The notes under the pieces: generated by a model
Told to the model about the DNA's origin: nothing
Database searches by the model: none
What the model saw: only the letters and a program-made list of their open reading frames with translations
Part shown: one piece after another, positions 10,766 to 18,183 of the stretch
Position numbering within the stretch: position 1 is the first letter of the stretch
Layout: each line of letters starts with the position of its first letter
Origin: DATBVX01 sp963724625
Lineage (GTDB): Bacteria; Pseudomonadota; Gammaproteobacteria; Steroidobacterales; Steroidobacteraceae
Assembly: GCA_963724625.1 (NCBI GenBank)
Contig: CAVRVO010000030.1
Location: 1-64,000 of the forward strand
DNA length: 64,000 bases
Reading direction: 5' to 3'
Made by a program: the position numbers and the translations under genes

Positions 10766-11200
10766 ATGCACAGATCCGCATTCCATATCACACAGCTGCT
10801 GTTTGCAGCCCTTGCATGTTTCAGCTTTCACCAGCACGCCACCGCGGCCGACCCCGGGCGGAGCATCATTCCGCAGCTGCAGGAGAGATTCGGGTTGAGC
10901 GAGGCGCAGGTGCGCGGCTCACTGGGCGCGTTGCTCGTTTTCGTTCGGGAGCGGCTTCCGAAGCCGGAGTTCGACGAACTCTCGAAGAGCATTCCGAATG
11001 CCGACTACATCATGCGCGAGGTACACATGCGCGGAATCGTGACCAGGCCACTCGATGACATCGGAGACTACGAAGCGTCGCTTGCGAGCCTCGGCATCGG
11101 ACAACCGCTTGCCGCGCAGTTCGCGCCGGCCGTTGTGGAGTATCTCGGTGCCGCCGGATTCGAGCAGGAACGAAGCATGCTCGCCCGCGTGCTGGACTGA
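10766..11200 (+). CDS. DUF2780-like secreted protein (144 aa)
   Basis: The start at 10766 is preferred because it follows a GAGAGAGCGAG purine stretch and gives a proper signal peptide (LLFAALACFSFHQHATAA, residues about 11-28). The mature part has the LSEAQVRGSLGALLVFVRERLP helix and a C-terminal helix-turn region ending VVEYLGAAGFEQE, resembling DUF2780 (VcgC/VcgE-like) proteins. These are periplasmic or exported helical proteins of unknown function. The frame is open upstream but that part lacks signal character. Confidence 0.65.
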   Translation: MHRSAFHITQLLFAALACFSFHQHATAADPGRSIIPQLQERFGLSEAQVRGSLGALLVFVRERLPKPEFDELSKSIPNADYIMREVHMRGIVTRPLDDIGDYEASLASLGIGQPLAAQFAPAVVEYLGAAGFEQERSMLARVLD

Positions 11201-11659
11201 ATGCGGACCTGCGGCCTATCGGTTCGTCATCGAGAAGCTGGAGCAGGTATTAGGTATTAGCCGGCAGCGAAGAGGAGCAGGCGCGGAGCGTGTTTCGTCG
11301 CACCTCGGCGTGATTGCCATAGCGCCCGATAGCGGTCGGCTGGTTGTGTACCGTCAGGCCGACCGGAGAGGTCATCGCGCAAATACTTGATGAAGCAGGT
11401 CACACGGCGTTGGTAGCGGGGGCAGGATTTGGCACTTGCTTGATGCGCATCCCGCGCACCGCGGCGGCATGATTTGAGCGCGTCTCGACTCCGTGAGCAC
11501 AGTCGAGGCGCTAACGCGTGCAACCTACGAGGCGAAAGCCTGTGAGCTACGGAACAATTTGAAACGGTACCGTTGCGAATGGCTTGAAGGTTATTCTGTT
11601 GGCGCGGTCACAGCCCCCTGTGCGGGGCGCGTTGTTTGTTCGTCCTGACCTAGCGAGCG
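11201..11659. other. Gene-free stretch holding a tRNA-fMet 3'-end duplicate
   Basis: I see no convincing gene in these 459 bases. The stretch contains a 23-base copy of the 3' end of the initiator tRNA (11409-11431) and a tandem AGGTATT AGGTATT near 11248. No integrase or transposase is present. Confidence 0.5.
11409..11431 (-). repeat. Direct repeat of tRNA-fMet 3' end (candidate att site)
   Basis: 23 bases identical to 14305-14327, the acceptor/T-arm end of the initiator tRNA gene, in the same orientation. A 13-base partial match (TGGTAGCGGGGGC) also occurs at 13514-13526. Flanking direct repeats of a tRNA 3' end are the usual scar of site-specific integration by a tyrosine recombinase. 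No recombinase remains in the interval. Confidence 0.6.
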
Positions 11660-12727
11660 CTAACTGCCGGGTATGCGCCGTCCCCACATGGTCACGGCGG
11701 ACCAGTCTGGCGAAAAACTCGCCAACCAGACTCGCAGATTCGTGTCATATCCCCAGTAGTCGCTCGGACTCAACGTGGCCAATCCTCGATACTCCCCATT
11801 GTATAGAGAGTATGGGTAATCGCAGAACGAGATCGACATCGCGACCGCATAGACGTTGGATTCTCCGTTCCCAAGCGGCGTAAATGTCCCGTTACCGGTG
11901 CATGAGAGCGGCGTCTGGAAAAATGCGCGCCCGTTTTTGTCAATCGTCAGGACTATGCCGGGGCGAGCAAACGGCGCGACTTCCTCGGTGTATTGCCCCG
12001 CCAGGTCGCTAAGGCGGGCCGGGACGTTGTATGCGTTGCTCCAAGGTGTGAGATCAAACGTCCACGTCTCGTCATGGCCTGTGATTTCACCGTGGATTGC
12101 ACCGGTTTCACTACCCACGACGCGCTCCGCACTCATTTCTGCGGAGGATGCTCGGCCACACCAGCGACGGCTCGGCGACCCGGCTTTGCCGCCGCAGTCC
12201 TCCGGTTCGCGACCGATAACCCCCCCGCCTACTGTCCCACCTGACGGCGTTCGGGCTGGGCTCACGAAATCAATAGAGCCGCTGTCGAAGCCTGTCTGAA
12301 TCGTTCCGTCGTCGGTGTACGGACCGCCGATGTAAAGGTGAGTTGCTCCGCCATCCGCGAATATCGCGTCTCCAAAGTAATCCACCCCGTCAATCGTGAC
12401 CGTCCCCACGTAACGACCATGATCGACGCTTTGGCCGGCCGGTGGCGGCGGCGGATCTGACGGTGGCGGTGGCGGCGGCGGATCTGACGGTGGCGGTGGC
12501 GGATTGGACGGTGGCGGCGGCGGATTGGACGGTGGCGGCGGCGGATTGGACGTTGGTGGCTGAGGATTGGACGTTTGAGCGGCCGACATGTCGTCGCTGC
12601 TACCACATCCAGCCAAAGTCAGTAGGAGAAACAAGCCGACGGCCGGGCTGCAAAGCCCACGGATCAAGACGGCAGCGGCGGCAACTTGACACAAAGACCG
12701 GATCAACGACGAAGTGAAGGTGCTCAT
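11660..12727 (-). CDS. Proline-rich lipoprotein of unknown function (355 aa)
   Basis: The start at 12727 is set by an excellent AAGGAGG seven bases upstream; the open frame extends further but without signal features. A long hydrophobic signal ends in lipobox LTLAGC (Cys41), so the protein is probably an outer- or inner-membrane lipoprotein. Residues about 50-100 consist of (P)n-SN and (P)n-SD repeats that act as an extended linker, encoded by a 21-base DNA repeat. The remaining 250 residues form a beta-rich domain with many Gly, Tyr and Trp (GRYVGTVTIDGVDYFGDA, WLASFSPDWSAVTMWG). I do not recognise the family. It lies inside the interval bounded by tRNA-fMet repeats, suggesting transfer. Confidence 0.75.
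   Translation of the reverse strand: MSTFTSSLIRSLCQVAAAAVLIRGLCSPAVGLFLLLTLAGCGSSDDMSAAQTSNPQPPTSNPPPPPSNPPPPPSNPPPPPSDPPPPPPPSDPPPPPAGQSVDHGRYVGTVTIDGVDYFGDAIFADGGATHLYIGGPYTDDGTIQTGFDSGSIDFVSPARTPSGGTVGGGVIGREPEDCGGKAGSPSRRWCGRASSAEMSAERVVGSETGAIHGEITGHDETWTFDLTPWSNAYNVPARLSDLAGQYTEEVAPFARPGIVLTIDKNGRAFFQTPLSCTGNGTFTPLGNGESNVYAVAMSISFCDYPYSLYNGEYRGLATLSPSDYWGYDTNLRVWLASFSPDWSAVTMWGRRIPGS
12441..12550. repeat. 21-base minisatellite encoding the Pro-rich linker
   Basis: About five tandem copies of a unit around GGATTGGACGGTGGCGGCGGC, with an earlier variant containing GATCTGAC. It codes on the minus strand for proline runs separated by SN or SD. Such arrays change length by slippage, so linker length may vary between strains; the frame is preserved because the unit is 21 bases. 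Confidence 0.8.
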
Positions 12728-13082
12728 TTCGCACCTCCTTGCGCTTGGCGCTTGTGTTCGACGACGGCCGCCGGAGAAGCGGTTAGGGAATTCGCGGGCG
12801 GACAGAAGGCGATCAATGATAAGTGAAAGGTTTGGGTTCGTAGACAACATTGAGCTAACACTCGGCCGCGCTTGCTTGGTCATATCTGTCGCGAGCGCGA
12901 GGCTCATCGCATCCAGGAGCGGTGACGTCGGAGGAAGAATAAAAACCTGCGAATTAGCAGCCCGAAAGCCGGGGCGTGAGTTGGGTTTCGCACACCACTG
13001 CTGCCGCACGCTACGTGAGGGTAGGCTGTGCCGCGAGTTGGTAGCGAGGGCCTCCCTCAAGCAGCCTTGGAGTCCGAGCCAA
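12728..13082. other. Gene-free stretch upstream of the lipoprotein
   Basis: 355 bases with no supported gene. It should contain the promoter of the minus-strand lipoprotein gene and that of the small membrane protein gene on the plus strand, but I cannot point to convincing -35/-10 boxes. Longer open frames through here lack start signals and normal codon use. Confidence 0.4.
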
Positions 13083-13337
13083 ATGCGAGGAGTTCAACCA
13101 TGGCAAGCAAAGACGAGACAGGCTGGAGGGTCCTTTGCGATCTGGCCAGCCGCACATCACTTTAGTCTTAGCGCATTTTTTGGGCCAGTCTTCTTCGTCT
13201 ACGCGCTTCTGGTCGAGAAGAAGCTGCCGCCTTGGATACTGGTAGCTCTCTGCGTCGTCCTTTGGGGTTTGAACTATGCGCGCTTCACAACGCTGGTTGG
13301 GTATGAGCGGTCAGAAATCGACCGTCATAGAAGTTAG
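13083..13337 (+). CDS. Small hypothetical membrane protein (84 aa)
   Basis: Translation from ATG 13083 gives two hydrophobic helices, SLSAFFGPVFFVYALLV and WILVALCVVLWGLNYARF, separated by EKKLPP. This hairpin looks like a small inner-membrane protein. The first 25 residues are less convincing, and a second ATG at 13100 in another frame would reach the same helices only through a frameshift, so the true N-terminus is uncertain. It lies in the interval between the tRNA-fMet repeats. Function unknown. Confidence 0.4.
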   Translation: MRGVQPWQAKTRQAGGSFAIWPAAHHFSLSAFFGPVFFVYALLVEKKLPPWILVALCVVLWGLNYARFTTLVGYERSEIDRHRS

Positions 13338-13645
13338 CTGACGCGAAGCATAAGGTCGCCTATCACCATAAACGTGCGTGTCGAGGCACGAAGCGAAGCC
13401 GAAGACCTCGAACCTGGTACCGGGGCCCGCACATGCGCTCCTTGCATCTGCTGCCACGCGATGCGTGGCGTCTTGCTGGAAGCCGCAGCGAGTGCTGCCG
13501 GCTGTGTCAAAAGTGGTAGCGGGGGCCTGCTTTTTGGCTGTGAGCGATCGACCCATCCCCCTCGTTGACGCGTGAGACCGCAAGCCCCGGCATCGGGCCC
13601 GGGGTCGCGGGCGTAGTCAATCACCCCAGCAGGAGGATCAGACTC
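13338..13645. other. Gene-free stretch with a partial tRNA-fMet end copy
   Basis: 308 bases without a supported gene. It contains the 13-base partial match to the tRNA-fMet 3' end at 13514-13526 and a short hairpin CCACGC-GAT-GCGTGG near 13455. Confidence 0.4.
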
Positions 13646-14113
13646 TTATTTCTTCGGGTCGTCTCCGCCCGCCCAGGCCAGGAACAGCCAGCGGCTGCCT
13701 TCTTTAACCAGTACGTCCGTGTAGTGGCCGGTTACCGTCTCTCGTTCCTTCTTGTAGTTCTCGCGTGCAATCACGTAGTTGTACTGCACAACCGCAATAT
13801 TTCCAGTGATAGTCGCTGAAATCGGAAATAGCTCCTGTTCGAGGGTCGAGCCGTTGTCGGCATCGAACCGACTCCAGTGCTTGAGCGACGCCTTGTCGCG
13901 AGGCATGGGCGCACCCGTTTCCCAGAACCTCATGTTTTGATGAACCATGGTGTCGATCCAACTCTGATCCTTCGCCGCCGACATCTTCCATTGCTGTTGC
14001 TCGACCTTCCATATCTCCTGCTGCTCCGGGCTCCACTCCTGCGCGGATGCAGTGCCCACCACTGCATAGAGCGCCAGTACAGTTGCGGCGATGGCTACCA
14101 TTCGATTGAGCAT
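13646..14113 (-). CDS. Secreted NTF2/SnoaL-like (DUF4440-type) protein
   Basis: 155 residues. A signal peptide ends near VVGTASAQ (residues 1-25), placing the protein in the periplasm. The rest fits a single NTF2-like cone fold: an N-terminal helix with many Trp and Gln (EWSPEQQEIWKVEQQQWK), then strands including ITGNIAVVQYNYVIAR and VTGHYTDVLVKEGSRWLFLAW. The last segment is the typical closing strand pair of the DUF4440/SnoaL-like family. Members range from polyketide cyclases to uncharacterised stress proteins, so no reaction is assigned. It lies between the tRNA-fMet gene and the candidate att repeats. Confidence 0.7.
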   Translation of the reverse strand: MLNRMVAIAATVLALYAVVGTASAQEWSPEQQEIWKVEQQQWKMSAAKDQSWIDTMVHQNMRFWETGAPMPRDKASLKHWSRFDADNGSTLEQELFPISATITGNIAVVQYNYVIARENYKKERETVTGHYTDVLVKEGSRWLFLAWAGGDDPKK

Positions 14114-14264
14114 GGATTGTCCCCCAATTTGTATTTATCGTTCAGCACCGAACTCCCTCAGCCTAGGTGCGACTGGCAGAGTACTCTATTGGCGAAGGCG
14201 TCGGGCACTTAAGCGCACTGCTCGGCAAGAGCACGCCCGTTTCGCGTCGAGAGCAGAACAAACG

Positions 14265-14295
14265 AAAAGGCCCCGGCGGTTCGCGCCGAGGCCTT
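14265..14295 (-). terminator. Rho-independent terminator after tRNA-fMet
   Basis: On the minus strand AAGGCC-T-CGGC pairs with GCCG-G-GGCCTT around a GCGAACC loop and is followed by TTTTCG. It lies 12 bases beyond the tRNA 3' end and would end its transcript. Confidence 0.75.
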
Positions 14296-14306
14296 ACGTA
14301 GAAGGT

Positions 14307-14383
14307 TGGTAGCGGGGGCAGGATTTGAACCTGCGACCTTCGGGTTATGAGCCCGACGAGCTGCCAGACTGCTCCACCCCGCA
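14307..14383 (-). tRNA. tRNA-fMet (CAU), initiator
   Basis: 77 nt including an encoded CCA. The anticodon CAU is at 14347-14349. The three consecutive G-C pairs in the anticodon stem (GGG-CTCATAA-CCC) and a mismatched 1-72 pair mark it as the initiator. The mismatch reads U1-U72 here, instead of the C1-A72 of Escherichia coli. The last 21 bases and the two bases beyond are duplicated at 11409-11431. Confidence 0.95.
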
Positions 14384-14526
14384 CCTGAGGGACGCGGATT
14401 CTACAGAAGCGGGCTTGGCCAATAGCAAGGCGCGGGCAGTGACGCCGAAGCGCCCGCTTTCATCTATGCGGATCAGGAGCTTCTATACTCGACCCGTGTA
14501 ACGCATCAGCAACCGGGGCTAGTGGC

Positions 14527-15096
14527 GTGTCCGTCGAACTCGTTGTCTCCGTCGCGCTCGGGGTTGGGCTCGCCGCAGCCGTTGGCTTTCGCATTTTCCT
14601 GCCGCTGCTGGTCGCGAGCATCGCTGCGTATACGGGTCATCTTGAGCTCAGCCCGAGCTTCGCCTGGCTCGGAACCTTGCCCGCGCTCGTCATGCTCGGC
14701 ATCGCGGCGATCGTAGAGATCGGCGCGTACTACATTCCGGGCGTCGATAACGCACTCGACGTGATCGCGACGCCCGCCGCGTTCATCGCGGGCACCGTGA
14801 TCGCTGCGGCCGTCATGGTCGATCTGCCGCCGATGGTGAAGTGGGCGACGGCTCTCATCGCAGGCGGTGGCGCCGCCGGCCTGACACAGAGCGTGACCGC
14901 ACTACTGCGTGCGAAATCCACCGCACTGACCGGCGGCATTGGCAATCCGGTCATTGCTACCGCCGAGCTTGGCGGCTCACTGATCGTCTCGCTGCTTGCA
15001 GTGCTGATCCCGCTCGCGGCGATCGCGCTCGTCGTCGTGTTCTGCTGGGTCGCCGTCCGGTTCGTGCGCAGAGCGCTACAGCGAAAGCCCGGCTAG
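14527..15096 (+). CDS. DUF4126 family membrane protein
   Basis: 189 residues starting at GTG. Nearly the whole length is hydrophobic, with about five membrane helices (VVSVALGVGLAAAVGFRIFLP, PALVMLGIAAIVEIGAYY, AAFIAGTVIAAAVMV, a glycine-rich segment, and a C-terminal LLAVLIPLAAIALVVVFCW). The order GFRIFLPLL, then EIGAYYIPGVDN, then TGGIGNPVIATAE is typical of DUF4126. The family is an uncharacterised inner-membrane family. The gene is divergent from tRNA-fMet and appears monocistronic. Confidence 0.8.
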   Translation: MSVELVVSVALGVGLAAAVGFRIFLPLLVASIAAYTGHLELSPSFAWLGTLPALVMLGIAAIVEIGAYYIPGVDNALDVIATPAAFIAGTVIAAAVMVDLPPMVKWATALIAGGGAAGLTQSVTALLRAKSTALTGGIGNPVIATAELGGSLIVSLLAVLIPLAAIALVVVFCWVAVRFVRRALQRKPG

Positions 15097-15136
15097 GGCT
15101 GGAGAAGCTCGCGCGCGACCCAGATCGACGCCTTCG

Positions 15137-15496
15137 CTAGAGGCTGACGGCCTCCTTGAAGCCGCCCCAGAACATGCGCTTGCCGTCAAACGGCATCGCC
15201 TTCGGGTCCATCATGTTCGCGAGGCGCTTGTCTTTCATGACCTTGGCCATGATGCGATCGCGCTGCTTGCGGGACCGGTACACGATCCATGAGAACCACA
15301 CCACTTCGCCGCGCTTGAGCTTCACGGACTGCGGAAATGAGGTGTGCTTGCCCGGCTTTACATCGTCGGCGATGCATTCGTGGTATTCGAGGGCGCCATG
15401 ATCGCGCCAGACCTTGCCCGCGAGGCGCGCCATGCGGACATACTTCTTCGTGTTGCGCTTGGGGATGGGAAGAACGAATCCGTCTACATAGGCCAT
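15137..15496 (-). CDS. DUF1428 family protein
   Basis: 119 residues. The start at 15496 (MAYVDGFV) is chosen because GAGGAG lies six bases upstream; the ATG two codons earlier would sit directly on the ribosome-binding site. The sequence follows the DUF1428 ferredoxin-like dimeric alpha/beta-barrel pattern: YVDGFVLPIPK, ALEYHECIADDV, VVWFSWIVYRSRKQRD, and a C-terminal MPFDGKRMFWGGF. The family (YbaA-like) has no known reaction. The gene is convergent with DUF4126. Confidence 0.85.
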   Translation of the reverse strand: MAYVDGFVLPIPKRNTKKYVRMARLAGKVWRDHGALEYHECIADDVKPGKHTSFPQSVKLKRGEVVWFSWIVYRSRKQRDRIMAKVMKDKRLANMMDPKAMPFDGKRMFWGGFKEAVSL

Positions 15497-15716
15497 GACC
15501 ATCTCCTCTGTCGTGAACGTGGGTTGGGCAATTCAAAAGCGGCCAGGTTCCCTGTTGTGCAGTGCGCGGGTTCCGCACCTCAAGGACGTGCGAGAAGACT
15601 CATCGCCTACACCATCGGGGTCACAGAGCGAGGCGTACGCTTTCGCGGCGTTCCACCGTTGCGCCGATCCCGACTAGCAGCCACACTTCGGCGCCTCTTC
15701 CAAAACGAGAACAACA

Positions 15717-16577
15717 ATGAAGCGTCTGCTCCGGTGGGTCGGCATCGCCTTGGGAAGCCTGGTTGTGCTGGCGATCATCGCGTACGCGGTGGTGTATGGT
15801 GTCTCCGAGCACCGCCTGCGACACACCTACGAGATCCCCGCAGTTTCGATATCGATCCCGACGGATCCCGAATCAATCACCGAGGGGCGGCGGCTGGCCA
15901 CGATTCACGAATGCTTCTCGGGATGCCACGGCAAGGAGGCCGAAGGGGCCGTCCTGTTCGACCAGCCGATCATCGCGCATGTCGTGGCACCGAATCTGAC
16001 GGCTGCGGTCCGCAAGTACAGCGACGCGGAGCTCGCCGTCGCGATCAGGCATGGTCTGCGGCCCGATGGTCACAGCATGGTGGTCATGCCGTCAGAAGGT
16101 TTCATTCTGCTCACGGACGAGGATCTGGGCCGCATCATCGCGTTTCTGAAGAGCTTGCCAGCGGTCGAGGGGCCGGGCCCAGGTTCCTCGTTCGGTCCCG
16201 CGGGGCGCCTCGGCTTTGCCATCGGCAAGTTCAAGCCGGTGGCGCAGCTCATCGCTGATACCGTGCCGCCGCCCGAAGCAACGACCGAGCAAGCCGTCCA
16301 CGGACGGTACCTTGCGCGCACCACTTGTGTTCAGTGCCACGGGACCAGCCTGCGCGGGGACTCCAATCCAGATTTCACCAGTCCGGATCTGCAGGTCGTG
16401 GCTGCCTATTCTCCGGAAGCGTTCACTCAGCTGCTACGAACGGGCGTTGCGATCGGCGGGAGAAAACTTGGCGTGATGGGCGCTGTGGCGCAGAGCAATC
16501 TGTCCCAGCTCACCGATCCGGAGATTGCCGCCCTGTACAGCTATCTGCATGCTCTACCGGACGCTGTTCACAACTGA
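15717..16577 (+). CDS. Membrane-anchored di-heme cytochrome c
   Basis: 286 residues with an uncleaved-looking N-terminal helix (GIALGSLVVLAIIAYAVVYGV), so the protein is probably anchored in the inner membrane and faces the periplasm. Two class I cytochrome domains follow. The second heme site is normal (C204-VQ-C207-H208). The first reads C66-FSG-C70-H71, with three residues between the cysteines instead of two. Candidate axial methionines are in VVMPSEGF and LGVMGAV. Such di-heme proteins pass electrons from periplasmic dehydrogenases to oxidases. Part of the second domain is duplicated at 17299-17536. Confidence 0.85.
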   Translation: MKRLLRWVGIALGSLVVLAIIAYAVVYGVSEHRLRHTYEIPAVSISIPTDPESITEGRRLATIHECFSGCHGKEAEGAVLFDQPIIAHVVAPNLTAAVRKYSDAELAVAIRHGLRPDGHSMVVMPSEGFILLTDEDLGRIIAFLKSLPAVEGPGPGSSFGPAGRLGFAIGKFKPVAQLIADTVPPPEATTEQAVHGRYLARTTCVQCHGTSLRGDSNPDFTSPDLQVVAAYSPEAFTQLLRTGVAIGGRKLGVMGAVAQSNLSQLTDPEIAALYSYLHALPDAVHN

Positions 16578-16712
16578 TTTCAGATTAGTCGAGGCGGCAC
16601 GAAGCTGTCGATTTTGAGTTCGTCTCGACCGGCGGGGCAACCCTGGCTTTCGGAAAGTTCCTGATGGCGCTTCGAGCAGACCCGGGCGATCATAGGGCAG
16701 ACGGAATCGAGC

Positions 16713-17165
16713 ATGAAACCCATACCGCAGATAGTCGCGTTCATGACGCCATTTCCCTATTCGATCGACATCGATGCCCCGCTGTCGCAAGCGCGAGTGT
16801 TCATGCAGCGTCGCCGCATTCGCCACCTGCCAGTGACGTCGCAGGAAGCGATCGTGGGAATGCTCACCGATCGTGACATCAAGCTGGTGCTGGGTCCGGA
16901 CTTTGCCTACCCGCCCGAGAAGGAGCTCAAGGTCAGCGACGTGTGTGTGAAGGACCCCTACATCGTGCCTGCCTCGACGCCGGTCGCGGCCGTAGCGGAC
17001 GAGATGGCAGAGCGACACATTGGTTCTGCAATCATCACGAAGAATGGAAAACTGGTAGGCGTGTTCACGTCCACCGATGCCTGCCGAGCTCTCGCGCAGC
17101 TGCTCAAGCCCCCGAGTAAGAGGCCACCGTCAGTCAGGCTGAAGAAGGCCACTCGCGCCAGTTGA
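16713..17165 (+). CDS. Two-CBS-domain protein
   Basis: 150 residues containing tandem CBS domains (about 8-60 and 74-135), with paired signatures RRRIRHLPVTSQEAIVGMLTDRDIK and AERHIGSAIITKNGKLVGVFTSTDA. The two domains form a Bateman module that usually binds adenine nucleotides and regulates a partner. There is no fused catalytic domain; a basic, proline-containing tail follows. It lies between the di-heme cytochrome gene and the broken second copy of its 3' part. The partner is unknown. Confidence 0.88.
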   Translation: MKPIPQIVAFMTPFPYSIDIDAPLSQARVFMQRRRIRHLPVTSQEAIVGMLTDRDIKLVLGPDFAYPPEKELKVSDVCVKDPYIVPASTPVAAVADEMAERHIGSAIITKNGKLVGVFTSTDACRALAQLLKPPSKRPPSVRLKKATRAS

Positions 17166-17298
17166 TCGGTCAAGCCCGCAGCCACCCGGTCCCCAGCGAG
17201 ACTCGCAAGCGGCAAGTACGTAGGGACTTGTACGAATGGTCGGCGCGTCGCGGATCCGTCATCATTTTTCTGCGGCCGGGGGTCCGGCCGCCGAAGGA

Positions 17299-17536
17299 TG
17301 CAGTGCCACGGGACCAGCCTGCGCGGGGACTCCAATCCAGATTTCACCAGTCCGGATCTGCAGGTCGTCGCTGCCTATTCTCCGGAAGCCTTCAACCAGC
17401 TGCTACGGACGGGCGTTGCAATCGGCGGGAGAAAACTCGGCGTGATGGGCGCGGCAATCTGTCGCAGCTTACTGATGCGGAGATTGCCGCCCCGTACAGC
17501 TATCTGCACGCTCTGCCGGACGCCGCTCGCAACTGA
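17299..17536 (+). pseudogene. Truncated duplicate of the cytochrome c C-terminal domain
   Basis: This segment is nearly base-for-base the same as about 16334-16577 of the di-heme cytochrome gene, from CAGTGCCACGGGACC through the heme domain to the end. It lacks a start, the first domain and the first cysteine, and carries a deletion near 17450 (the AVAQSNLSQLTD region) that shifts the frame. It is therefore a remnant of duplication. A GC-rich palindrome (GCGGCCGG/CCGGCCGC, 17272-17291) stands just in front of it. Confidence 0.8.
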
Positions 17537-17574
17537 GTTGCACCCACTGTCTGGATGCTTCGTGAGACGGTGAA

Positions 17575-18159
17575 CTAGGTCTCGCGTTTGGAGAGCGCAT
17601 GCTCGATGCGTCTGTCGGGCACAACCCAGATTATGGCAGCGAGGGCATAGAGTCCTTGCGCTACCCACGGAAGCCAGGCTGTTGATGCGATGCCCGCCAG
17701 ATAGATCAGTGGCGACAGCTTACCCTTCCAATCCCGCCCGACTGCGGCGCCAAGCACGGAGCCGGCGCCCTCAGCCGCAATGATGGCCTGCTGAAGCAAC
17801 CAATAGGCGATGGCAGCACCCAGGAGGATCACTCCGTAAAGCGCGGATGGCAGTGGGGAGCGGGGGCTCTCACCCATCCAATGCGTAGCAAACGGCAGCA
17901 ACGATAACCAGAAGAGAAGGTGCAGATTCGCCCACAGCACCCGCCCCGATACCTTCTGGCAGGCAAGCAGCATGTGGTGATGGTTGTTCCAGTAGATGCC
18001 CACATAGATAAAGCTGAGCACATAGCTGAGCAGGACCGGTAGTAATGGCCTCAGCGCGGCGATTGAATCGCCCTGAGGCACTCGGAACTCCAGCACCATG
18101 ATGGTGATGATGATCGCGAGTACGCCGTCACTGAATGCCTCGAGACGATTTTTCCCCAT
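17575..18159 (-). CDS. TMEM175-like (DUF1211) potassium channel family protein
   Basis: 194 residues, about six hydrophobic segments. The N-terminus MGKNRLEAFSDGVLAIIITIMVLEF contains the FSDG motif of helix 1 that defines bacterial TMEM175 proteins, and YWNNHHHML follows in helix 3. Bacterial members form tetrameric, weakly K+-selective leak channels. The gene follows nuoN on the same strand with a 24-base gap, so it may be read through from the complex I operon. Ion selectivity cannot be inferred from sequence alone. Confidence 0.85.
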   Translation of the reverse strand: MGKNRLEAFSDGVLAIIITIMVLEFRVPQGDSIAALRPLLPVLLSYVLSFIYVGIYWNNHHHMLLACQKVSGRVLWANLHLLFWLSLLPFATHWMGESPRSPLPSALYGVILLGAAIAYWLLQQAIIAAEGAGSVLGAAVGRDWKGKLSPLIYLAGIASTAWLPWVAQGLYALAAIIWVVPDRRIEHALSKRET

Positions 18160-18183
18160 AAGCCCCCGCTCGCAGCCGCACTC

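Noticed and set aside
11409..11431. A second tRNA gene
   Set aside because: Only the last 21 bases of tRNA-fMet and two flanking bases are present; no D-arm, anticodon arm or 5' acceptor strand follows.
12714..13337. A 207-codon plus-strand gene covering the whole stretch upstream of the small membrane protein
   Set aside because: The first 120 codons are antisense to the lipoprotein start or non-coding in character; only the last 84 look protein-like.
17272..17291. Terminator for the CBS gene
   Set aside because: The GC-rich palindrome is strong but T bases precede it instead of following it on the plus strand, and none follow on the minus strand.
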